NCBI GenBank assembly: GCA_038531315.1
Contig: JBCBBT010000053.1
Span: 1 to 23,471 of the forward strand
Reading direction: 5' to 3'
Length of the DNA: 23,471 nt
From: JAJFFW01 sp038531315
GTDB taxonomy: Bacteria; Pseudomonadota; Alphaproteobacteria; Caulobacterales; Parvularculaceae
The translations under genes and the position numbers were made by a program. Shown piece by piece: positions 17,025 to 23,471 of this stretch. The notes below the pieces were generated by a model. It did no database searches, had not been told where the DNA came from, and was given only the letters and a program-made list of their open reading frames with translations. Every line of letters starts with the position of its first letter. Positions within the stretch are counted from its first letter, which is position 1.

Positions 17025-19145
17025 ATGATATCGCGTTTTTCGTTTTCCGGATTTGTGAGCCGCGCGGCTTCTGTAATGGTCTTTGGGCTATTGTTTGCCG
17101 GGCCGATCGGTGAGAGAGCGGCGGCAAAGGAAGTATCGTTATCCTCGCCGGATGGTGCGATTGTCGTAACTGTCAGCGATGACGATGGTCGCGCGCGATA
17201 CCGGATTGATTTCGAAGGCGACGAGATTATTGCGCCGTCGCGGCTTGGCATGCTCTTTAAGGATCATCATGGGTTTGACCGTAACCTGAAGATCGTCTCC
17301 ACGATGAACGCATCGAAAGACGAGACATGGGAGCAGCCATGGGGCGAGCGCCGCTTGGTTCGCGATCATCATCAAGAACTTCTGGTTACATTTTCCTCTG
17401 AGACCACCCCGATACGGACGATAAATGTTCGTTTTCGCGCGTATGATGACGGCGTCGGATTTCGTTACGAAGTCGACAAGAGACGCGGCTTTAAATCCGT
17501 TGCGATTACGAACGAGTTGACCGAGTTTGTTGTTGGCGCCGAGGCGCGGGCCTGGTGGACGCCCGCCGGCGAATTCAATCGGTACGAATACATTTACCGA
17601 AACGGGATCGCTGGAGATATTGAGGACGCGCATACGCCGGTGACATTTCGAAAACCGTCAGGCGTTCATCTGAGTATCCATGAAGCCGCCCTTGTCGACT
17701 ACAGCGGCATGTCGCTCCAAAGCCTGAGGGCCGGAACCTTCAAGGCTTCGTTGTCGCCGTGGTCGGATGGCGTCTTGGTAAAAACGCAAGCACCGTTCAT
17801 TACCCCGTGGCGTACAATCCAGATTTCGCGAAATGCTGCGGGACTTTTGAATTCCGATTTGATCCTCAATCTCAACGAACCCAACCAACTCGGTGATGTC
17901 AGTTGGGTCGAGCCCGGCAAATATGTCGGCATTTGGTGGGCGATGCATATTCGCGAACGCACATGGGGCAATGACGGCATTCACGGCGCAACCACGGACG
18001 AGACCAAACGCTATATCGATTTTGCGGCTGAGCACGGGTTTCCTGGCGTGTTGGTCGAGGGCTGGAACATAGGCTGGGACGGCGACTGGTTCAACAACGG
18101 CGACCTGTTCAGTTTTACGAAGTCCTATCCCGACTTTGATATTGAAGCGCTTGGGGCCTATGCGCAGTCGAAGGGCGTCCGGCTCATCGGGCATCACGAG
18201 ACATCCGGAGATGTTTCGAACTACGAAAATCAAATGGAGGCAGCATTTGATCTCTATAAAGACAATGGAGTGCGCGCGGTAAAAACCGGATATGTTGCGG
18301 ACGCTGCACAAATTGAACGAATCGATGCGCGCGGCATCAAGCGATACGAGTGGCATGACGGTCAGTTCATGGTCGATCACCATTTGCGCGTTGTAAAAGA
18401 AGCCGCGAAACGTGAGATTTCAATCAACGCCCACGAACCCGTGAAGGATACAGGGTTACGGCGCACTTATCCGAATTGGGTTTCGCGCGAAGGCGCCCGC
18501 GGACAGGAGTTTAACGCCTGGGGAACCCCGCCGAACCCACCTGAACACACCGCCATTTTGCCGTTTACGCGGATGCTGGCGGGCCCCATGGATTTCACGC
18601 CGGGGATTTTTGATCTCGAGCCAAATAAGCGCCCGCCCGTGCGCGAGGACATGCAGCGGTCAGACCCCGCCAATCGCCCGCAAACGACGCTTGCAAAACA
18701 GCTGGCCCTCTACGTCGTCCTATTCTCGCCGTTGCAAATGGCGGCGGACTTGCCCAGGAATTACTTGCAAAGGATGGACGCTTTTCAGTTCATCAAAGAC
18801 GTTCCCGCCGATTGGGAGGAAAGTCTCGCCCTCGACGGGGAAGTGGGCGATTTCGTGGTCATGGCCCGCAAGCGACGCGGCGGCGATGACTGGTATCTCG
18901 GCGCGCTCACCGACGAGCAGAAGCGATCCGTAACAACATCGCTCGATTTTCTCGACGACAACAAAACCTATCGCGCGCAGATTTATCGTGACGGACCGGC
19001 CGCCCATTGGGAAAGCAATCCCTACGATATCAAGATCTACGAGCGCACGGTAAAAAAAGGCGACGCGCTGACATTGCCATTAGCGGCGTCGGGGGGCGCG
19101 GCCATTCGTCTGGCCCCAATCGAGACGGCGGCGAGCGAGGACTAA
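17025..19145 (+). CDS. GH97 alpha-glucosidase (SusB-like, inverting type), exported
   Basis: The protein has 706 residues from the ATG at 17025, which follows GGGAGTGG at 17014. The signal peptide MISRFSFSGFVSRAASVMVFGLLFAG-type region runs to an AAA-K site near residue 35, and the mature protein begins EVSLSSPDGAIVVTV, the usual GH97 N-terminal beta-sandwich. The barrel contains WWAMHIRERTWGNDG, VEGWNIGWDGDW and HHETSGDVSNYENQ (Glu392), then INAHEPVKDTGLRRTYPN (Glu471) and SREGARGQEFNAW (Glu495). The glutamates, and the 24-residue spacing between the last two, fit the inverting SusB subgroup. Retaining GH97 enzymes have an aspartate nucleophile instead. It should release glucose from maltodextrin ends in the periplasm. 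It shares a divergent promoter with the lipoprotein amylase and precedes glk by 135 bp on the same strand, so they may be co-transcribed. Confidence 0.93.
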   Translation: MISRFSFSGFVSRAASVMVFGLLFAGPIGERAAAKEVSLSSPDGAIVVTVSDDDGRARYRIDFEGDEIIAPSRLGMLFKDHHGFDRNLKIVSTMNASKDETWEQPWGERRLVRDHHQELLVTFSSETTPIRTINVRFRAYDDGVGFRYEVDKRRGFKSVAITNELTEFVVGAEARAWWTPAGEFNRYEYIYRNGIAGDIEDAHTPVTFRKPSGVHLSIHEAALVDYSGMSLQSLRAGTFKASLSPWSDGVLVKTQAPFITPWRTIQISRNAAGLLNSDLILNLNEPNQLGDVSWVEPGKYVGIWWAMHIRERTWGNDGIHGATTDETKRYIDFAAEHGFPGVLVEGWNIGWDGDWFNNGDLFSFTKSYPDFDIEALGAYAQSKGVRLIGHHETSGDVSNYENQMEAAFDLYKDNGVRAVKTGYVADAAQIERIDARGIKRYEWHDGQFMVDHHLRVVKEAAKREISINAHEPVKDTGLRRTYPNWVSREGARGQEFNAWGTPPNPPEHTAILPFTRMLAGPMDFTPGIFDLEPNKRPPVREDMQRSDPANRPQTTLAKQLALYVVLFSPLQMAADLPRNYLQRMDAFQFIKDVPADWEESLALDGEVGDFVVMARKRRGGDDWYLGALTDEQKRSVTTSLDFLDDNKTYRAQIYRDGPAAHWESNPYDIKIYERTVKKGDALTLPLAASGGAAIRLAPIETAASED

Positions 19146-19241
19146 AGCGCCGGCGGCCTTCCAACTGGCCTGTCAACCGGCCTGTCGCTGAGGTCTTTGC
19201 GGGCGCGGGTATTCGCCGCTAAAACCGTTTCGGGTTCAGCG

Positions 19242-19262
19242 CCGACTTTGGATACAAGTCGG
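19242..19262 (+). promoter_or_regulatory. Inverted repeat in the glucokinase leader
   Basis: CCGACTT (19242-19248) and AAGTCGG (19256-19262) are perfect 7-bp arms around the loop TGGATAC. The repeat ends just before the purine-rich ribosome-binding site of glk (from about 19268). It lacks a T-run, so it is not a normal terminator. It could be an operator, an RNA hairpin affecting translation, or incidental. Confidence 0.4.
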
Positions 19263-19280
19263 TAACGGGAAGGGCAGGCT

Positions 19281-20234
19281 GTGGCGGACCTTGCGCTGGT
19301 TGCAGATATTGGCGGGACAAATGCACGGTTTGCGATTGCCGACCTGTCGCAAAAGGCTATTGCAGTTCACGACGCCCAAACGCTGCGCGCGGAGGATTTC
19401 GAGACTGTGCGTGATGCGGCGGACGCTTATCTTGAATCAGTGAGCGCACGCCCCCGGCGCGGCTGTTTCGCCGCCGCCGGACCGGTGACAAACGGCGGCG
19501 TCGAATTCACCAATTCCCATTGGCGCCTCGAAGAAGAGGAAATTCGAACCGCGCTTTCGTTTTCCGCATTCAGGATCGTCAACGACTTTTACGCCCTTGC
19601 CGCCGGCGTCCCGCATCTTGCGGAAACCGCGTTCGAGGAAATACGGGCTGGCGACGCCGATCGCGATGCGCCGCAATTGGTCATCGGCCCAGGCACAGGG
19701 CTTGGCCAGGCGTTGATTGTCCCAACGAATGGCGGGTCAAAAATCGTATCAACGGAAGGCGGTCACGTAACATTCGCGCCGCGTACCGAAGAAGAAATTA
19801 ACGTGATGCGTTTCATCGCGCGCGAACATCCGCGGGTGTCGGTCGAACGGCTTTTATCCGGGCGCGGCCTTGTCAACATTCACCGCGCGCTATGCGCCTT
19901 GTCGGACACGCAGAGAATAACGCTGCAGGCAAATGAGATTACCGCCGCCGCGATCGAGCGCACCCATCCAATCGCCATCAAAGCGGTCGATCTGTTTTGC
20001 GGTCTTCTCGGCCGGGTCGCAGGCGATGCGGTCCTCGCGACCGGCGCGCAGGGCGGGGTCGTGCTCGGCGGCGGGATTTTGCCGAAAATCAAAGATGTTT
20101 TCCTGAGCAGCGACTTTTGTGAGAAATTTCTCGATAAGGGCCGGATGCGTGATTATGTCGGCGTTGTTCCGGTGAAACTCATTGTCGAAGACGGTGCGGC
20201 GTTATTCGGCGCGGCCGCCTCCATCGACAATTAG
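19281..20234 (+). CDS. glk: Glucokinase
   Basis: This 317-residue member of the bacterial Glk family phosphorylates free glucose with ATP in the cytoplasm. It has the phosphate-binding loop LVADIGGTNARFA at residues 5-17, EFTNSHWRLE (the sugar-binding region), IVNDFYALAAGVPHL with the catalytic Asn-Asp pair, GPGTGLGQALI, EGGHVTFAPRTEEE and ERLLSGRGLVNIHRAL. Its length is normal. The start is GTG at 19281, preceded by GGGAAGGGCAGG. An inverted repeat lies just upstream. Sitting after GH97 and at the end of the alpha-glucan locus, it completes the route from maltodextrin to glucose 6-phosphate. Confidence 0.96.
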   Translation: MADLALVADIGGTNARFAIADLSQKAIAVHDAQTLRAEDFETVRDAADAYLESVSARPRRGCFAAAGPVTNGGVEFTNSHWRLEEEEIRTALSFSAFRIVNDFYALAAGVPHLAETAFEEIRAGDADRDAPQLVIGPGTGLGQALIVPTNGGSKIVSTEGGHVTFAPRTEEEINVMRFIAREHPRVSVERLLSGRGLVNIHRALCALSDTQRITLQANEITAAAIERTHPIAIKAVDLFCGLLGRVAGDAVLATGAQGGVVLGGGILPKIKDVFLSSDFCEKFLDKGRMRDYVGVVPVKLIVEDGAALFGAAASIDN

Positions 20235-20281
20235 GACAGGCTCGCCGATAAAGACCCGGGAAAATTCAGGCGTCGCCGGGG

Positions 20282-20298
20282 AGACGCCAGCGGCGTCT
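20282..20298 (+). promoter_or_regulatory. Short perfect hairpin between glk and the aminotransferase
   Basis: AGACGCC (20282-20288) and GGCGTCT (20292-20298) form a 7-bp GC-rich stem with the 3-base loop AGC. No T-run follows. It sits 25 bp before the aminotransferase ATG. It might slow transcription, protect an mRNA end or act as an operator; nothing in the sequence decides. Confidence 0.4.
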
Positions 20299-20323
20299 GG
20301 CGAGTATCGAGGACAAAGCAAGA

Positions 20324-21514
20324 ATGAAATGGCCCGCCGACCGCATTGCGCATAGTTCGCCGAAAAGTTTCGGCATGTATGAAAAGTCGATCCCGCTCAT
20401 AAAAGAGGGGATCGACGTTATTCACCTGGAAGTCGGTCGGCCGAGTTTTGACACTCCGGACCACATCAAGGAAGCTACGAAACGCGCACTCGACGACGGC
20501 AAAGTTCATTATGGTGATTTTGCCGGTGAAGCGCCCTTGCGGGCGGCGATCGCCGACCGCCTCGCGGCCCGGAACGCGCTTGATTTTACGCCCGACGAAA
20601 TCATCGTCACCAATGGTCTCACGCATGCGTCTTATGCCGTTTTGATGGCGGCGCTCGATGAAGGCGATGAGGTGATCCTGCTCGAGCCGTACTATCCCCA
20701 GCATGTCAACAAAATCGAGCTGGCGGGCGGCAAAGTCGTTTTTGCGTCGCTTGATCGCGAGAACAACTATCGCATCGATAAAAAAGCCATCGAAGAGAAA
20801 ATTACAAGTCGTACACGGATGATATGTATCGTCAATCCGGCAAATCCAACGGGGCGTGTCTACACCCGCAATGAGTTGGAAGACCTCGCCGACGTCGCCA
20901 TAAAGAACGATCTTCTGGTGCTGTCCGACGAGGTTTATGAGCAAATTCTCTATGACGGTCATACCCATATTTCGGTCGCATCGCTCCCCGGCATGCGTGA
21001 GCGCACTTTCAGCTTGTTCGCCTATACAAAAGCTTACGCCATGGACGGGTGGCGCATCGGATACCTCGCCGCAAGCGCGCGCTTTATTCCGGCGCTTTTG
21101 AAAATGACCATGAACGATGTCGCCCATGTGAACGTTTTCATTCAGGATGGGGCGCTGGCCGCGTTAGAGGGGCCGCAATCGGCTGTCGCCGATATGGTTG
21201 CGGAAGATGACCGAAGACGAAAGATGGTCTGTGAACGGTTGAACCAGATGTCGGGCGTCACGTGCGAACTCCCCGAGGGGACGATTTATGCATTTCCTGA
21301 TATCTCTGCGACAGGGATGACGAGCCAGGCTCTTGCCGACAAGCTGCTCGACGAGGCGCATGTGGTTGTTGAGGCCGGTACGTTTTACGGCCCGGCGGGC
21401 GAAGGGCGGTTGAGAATATGTTTTGGCGCTGAGCCTTATGAGCGTATTGAGGAGGGGCTTCAACGTATGGCCGACGTCATTGCGCGTCTTGGCGAGCCAG
21501 CAGCGGCCTCATGA
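20324..21514 (+). CDS. PLP-dependent class I/II aminotransferase
   Basis: This is a 396-residue fold-type I aminotransferase of the aspartate/aromatic aminotransferase group. It shows IHLEVGRPSFDTPDHIKEAT near the start, VNPANPTGRVYTRNEL (substrate and PLP contacts), LVLSDEVYEQILYDG with the PLP-ring aspartate, FAYTKAYAMDGWRIGYL with Schiff-base Lys236, and the terminal arginine motif GEGRLRICF. The ATG at 20324 follows GAGGA about 10 bp upstream. Its TGA overlaps the next ATG (ATGA, 21511-21514), so it is probably co-translated with the PrnB-like protein. Which amino acid it uses cannot be read directly; the partner suggests an aromatic one such as tryptophan or kynurenine. It is not obviously tied to the sugar genes upstream. 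Confidence 0.88.
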   Translation: MKWPADRIAHSSPKSFGMYEKSIPLIKEGIDVIHLEVGRPSFDTPDHIKEATKRALDDGKVHYGDFAGEAPLRAAIADRLAARNALDFTPDEIIVTNGLTHASYAVLMAALDEGDEVILLEPYYPQHVNKIELAGGKVVFASLDRENNYRIDKKAIEEKITSRTRMICIVNPANPTGRVYTRNELEDLADVAIKNDLLVLSDEVYEQILYDGHTHISVASLPGMRERTFSLFAYTKAYAMDGWRIGYLAASARFIPALLKMTMNDVAHVNVFIQDGALAALEGPQSAVADMVAEDDRRRKMVCERLNQMSGVTCELPEGTIYAFPDISATGMTSQALADKLLDEAHVVVEAGTFYGPAGEGRLRICFGAEPYERIEEGLQRMADVIARLGEPAAAS

Positions 21515-22695
21515 GCGCCGCGGCGGAGGCTTTCGATCACTGGATTCGCGGCGCGTTCATCGAAATGAACACGGCGCTCGAAGAAGTTTATTTCGCTCTC
21601 GATGACCCCGGCGACGTGATCGGCGCTGGCGAGGACATCAAGGGTGCTCTTGTTGAGGAAGGGCGCGCCCTGATCGCGCCGCTTGTCGCTGAAGGCAACA
21701 CTGAACAGCGCTTTGATATTGCGTTTGATGTCCTCGGCAATCTCGGGCTTTTCCTGGGAGCTTTGCGACGCCATGAACTCACCAATCCGGACAATGAAAC
21801 GCGGTCGCCCTTTGAGGATTGTTCAGCGCTCGGCATGCATATCGCAGCATCGCTTGGCGTGGCGCCGCGTTTTGCCACCGCGCACTTAACAACCCATAAC
21901 CGCGCGGTCGGCGGCGCGCCGAAAAGCTTTACGGCGCTGGCCGATGAAAAGCTCTTTATCGACCACAATACTTTTGCGATTTTGAGCTACAAGAAGGCTG
22001 GAGATGCGCTCATGCGCATTCCGCCGATGGGCGTGTCCAGCGCCGCAACACCGGTTTTGCTTGATGATGCGAAACTAGCGCTTGAAAGCGTCGCCCGTTT
22101 CAACAAGCAACTGTTCGATGATCTTGACGTTAGACGGTTCTTTTATTGCGTGCGTCCCTATTACAAGCCGTATCGCGTGGGCGATTATGTTTATCGCGGC
22201 GCCAATGCGGGCGATTTTGCCGAAATCAATCAAATCGATCTTCTGCTCGGGCTTTGTCGCGGTAATGATCCGTATTATGCGCAAGTGCTGGAGGAGAAAA
22301 TTCTTTTCATGATGCCGGACGATCAACAGGGAGTACGCAATTGCCTGAAAATGAGGCCGCTGCTTGATGAATTTCTTGATGCGGCGGAAGAGTTTTCGAC
22401 CGCTCCGTGGTTCAAGGAAAATGCGCGCGCTTTCATCGATGTTTGTGTCGCCCATGGCCGAACGGCGCAGCAGCACCATAATATGCTGTTTTCGAAATTT
22501 ATCCGCGCGCCAGCGGAAACGCTCGACGCGCGCCATCTTGAACAGATCACCGCAAGCGGTCCGGCGCTCGATGCGCTGAGCGAGGCTCTGGAACGTCTGC
22601 GTGATCTCAGGATCGCAGCGCCGCGCAGCGACATCGAAACGGCGCATGAAGCGCTTTCCCGGTTGAAACGTCTGGCGGACTGGCGCGATCAGTAG
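21511..22695 (+). CDS. PrnB/DUF1864-family haem protein, indoleamine-2,3-dioxygenase-like
   Basis: The 394-residue protein resembles the PrnB (DUF1864) family, which is structurally related to tryptophan and indoleamine 2,3-dioxygenases. PrnB itself rearranges 7-chlorotryptophan in pyrrolnitrin synthesis; other members are uncharacterised. Visible features are the helical N-terminus (MNTALEEVYFALDDPGDVI), RFFYCVRPYYKPYRVGDYVY-like sequence, GANAGDFAEINQIDLLLGL, and VAHGRTAQQHHNMLFSKFI. In the last motif His315 is my candidate proximal haem ligand, with His322 and His323 close by. The family call comes from recognising these blocks and is less certain than for its neighbours. It overlaps the aminotransferase by ATGA, implying one pathway. 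No PrnA-like halogenase is in the window, so pyrrolnitrin is not implied. The substrate may be tryptophan or a derivative. Confidence 0.7.
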   Translation: MSAAAEAFDHWIRGAFIEMNTALEEVYFALDDPGDVIGAGEDIKGALVEEGRALIAPLVAEGNTEQRFDIAFDVLGNLGLFLGALRRHELTNPDNETRSPFEDCSALGMHIAASLGVAPRFATAHLTTHNRAVGGAPKSFTALADEKLFIDHNTFAILSYKKAGDALMRIPPMGVSSAATPVLLDDAKLALESVARFNKQLFDDLDVRRFFYCVRPYYKPYRVGDYVYRGANAGDFAEINQIDLLLGLCRGNDPYYAQVLEEKILFMMPDDQQGVRNCLKMRPLLDEFLDAAEEFSTAPWFKENARAFIDVCVAHGRTAQQHHNMLFSKFIRAPAETLDARHLEQITASGPALDALSEALERLRDLRIAAPRSDIETAHEALSRLKRLADWRDQ

Positions 22696-22700
22696 AGGCG

Positions 22701-22722
22701 ATCAACAGGATCTATCAACAGG
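22701..22722. repeat. 9-bp direct repeat after the PrnB-like gene
   Basis: ATCAACAGG occurs at 22701-22709 and 22714-22722, offset by 13 bp, immediately after the stop at 22693-22695. It may be a small slippage duplication or a paired binding site. Confidence 0.45.
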
Positions 22723-22809
22723 GGCGGACAGGCCAACGGTCGCACGGCGCAATCGCCGCATCCTGATGCGAGACGCCGCGCCTTAAATTGTAATCGTCAA
22801 AAAAATAGC

Positions 22810-23418
22810 ATGCGCATGTCCACCAACAATTCCTCCATTGAGCCGCCGCCTTGCCGCCTTCCTGAAAAGCTGGAGCCAATCCTTGGGGCGCACATGGCGG
22901 CGAGCGATCTTTCGGCAATAGAGCGCGTGATGCTGGCTTGCGACGGCACGTTCACTTTCCAACTGGAAGCTTTCAAGAGGGAAGCCGTCTCCGTCGATAT
23001 TCTAAGCTATGACGAGACCAGCCTCGAGGGAAAGGCCGCGGAAATCCTTGGCGGCGCGCCGGGGCGCGCCGTCCTTGAACGCAAAGTCCTGCTTTATGGG
23101 TCGGATACGCGGGAGCCATACGTATTCGCCCACAGCTATGTTGATGCGCGGGCGTTGCCTGACGCCATGCAAGCCGCGCTGAAAGCCTCGCCAGCGGGCA
23201 TTGGAAGGCTCTTTGTGGATTATCGCCTGTCGATTTTTCGCGATCTGATTGGATATTTTTACGAGGACGGTTCGGCTTACGCGTCTTACTTTCCGGATCG
23301 ACGCGGGCTTTCTTTTCTGGCGCGCGTCTACCTCGTCTGGTTCAAAGAAAGTCCGGTGATGGTCATCACGGAAAAAATACCGCGAGATCTTTTCGACGAA
23401 AGCGGGTGGAGCGCGTAG
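22810..23418 (+). CDS. DUF98/chorismate pyruvate-lyase-like protein
   Basis: The 202-residue protein fits the UbiC/UTRA-fold chorismate lyase group (DUF98 type). It has LSAIERVMLACDGTFTFQLEAF, the family's N-terminal block, then ERKVLLYGSDTREPYVFAHSYVD and IGRLFVDYRLSIFRDLIGYF, and ends with VMVITEKIPRDLF. Arg91 and Glu188 are plausible counterparts of the substrate-binding arginine and glutamate of UbiC, which converts chorismate to 4-hydroxybenzoate and pyruvate. ATG at 22810 or 22816 could be the start; neither has a strong ribosome-binding site. It follows the PrnB-like gene by 114 bp on the same strand and may belong to the same unit. Activity on chorismate is not proven, since related proteins bind other carboxylates. 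Confidence 0.72.
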   Translation: MRMSTNNSSIEPPPCRLPEKLEPILGAHMAASDLSAIERVMLACDGTFTFQLEAFKREAVSVDILSYDETSLEGKAAEILGGAPGRAVLERKVLLYGSDTREPYVFAHSYVDARALPDAMQAALKASPAGIGRLFVDYRLSIFRDLIGYFYEDGSAYASYFPDRRGLSFLARVYLVWFKESPVMVITEKIPRDLFDESGWSA

Positions 23419-23471
23419 AGTAACGCCGCAAATCGATAAAGAAGAGGCAGCGCAACGTATACGATCAAAAT

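Noticed and set aside
16859..17251. N-terminal extension of the lipoprotein amylase frame
   Set aside because: It overlaps the divergent GH97 start and signal peptide, and the internal ATG at 16858 gives a proper lipoprotein signal with a ribosome-binding site.
21511..22695. Pyrrolnitrin biosynthesis
   Set aside because: Only a PrnB-like gene is present; no PrnA halogenase, PrnC or PrnD oxygenase appears in the window.
23419..23471. Start of a further gene at the right edge
   Set aside because: A purine-rich AAGAAGAGG is present, but no start codon with a usable frame can be confirmed before the sequence ends.

Overview
The window looks like a chromosomal segment of an alphaproteobacterium, probably of the Hyphomonadales/Parvularculales/Caulobacterales type. 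This rests on moderately high GC, a CtrA-like box, a TonB-dependent receptor with no SusD partner, and a maltodextrin locus organised like the Caulobacter mal system. The taxonomic guess comes from gene content and protein style only. No tRNA, rRNA, CRISPR array, insertion sequence or phage gene was seen.

Region 1 (1-5063) is the edge of an exopolysaccharide cluster. A beta-helix protein, cut by the left window edge, reads rightward. It converges on a leftward operon of two GT4 glycosyltransferases and a Wzx-like flippase with tight junctions (9-bp gap, then ATGA overlap). A TTAA-N7-TTAA CtrA-type box lies about 120 bp upstream of the first glycosyltransferase. Positions 5064-5899 hold no convincing gene. 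They carry this box, two short direct-repeat clusters and, at the right end, an operator-like palindrome.

Region 2 (5866-20234) is a complete alpha-glucan (starch/maltodextrin) utilisation locus. Its parts are a GPH/SLC45-like inner-membrane sugar symporter and an overlapping or adjacent LacI regulator; a GH13 alpha-glucosidase in an ATGA-coupled operon with a secreted GH13 amylase; a TonB-dependent receptor; a lipoprotein GH13 amylase; a secreted GH97 alpha-glucosidase with the inverting-type glutamates; and glucokinase. The likely flow is as follows. Surface or periplasmic amylases trim alpha-glucans. The receptor imports oligosaccharides across the outer membrane. Periplasmic GH97 and GH13 enzymes hydrolyse them. 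The symporter imports maltose or small dextrins, the cytoplasmic GH13 enzyme releases glucose, and Glk phosphorylates it. TGCAA-based palindromes occur in all three regulatory intergenic regions of the locus, and two of them are identical over 15 bp. They are candidate LacI-type operators that would make the locus a local regulon.

Region 3 (20324-23418) carries a PLP aminotransferase overlapping by ATGA with a PrnB/indoleamine-dioxygenase-like haem protein, followed by a DUF98 chorismate-lyase-like protein. This is not alpha-glucan metabolism. It may be a small uncharacterised aromatic (tryptophan- or chorismate-related) pathway, and it is the most interesting candidate for new biology here.
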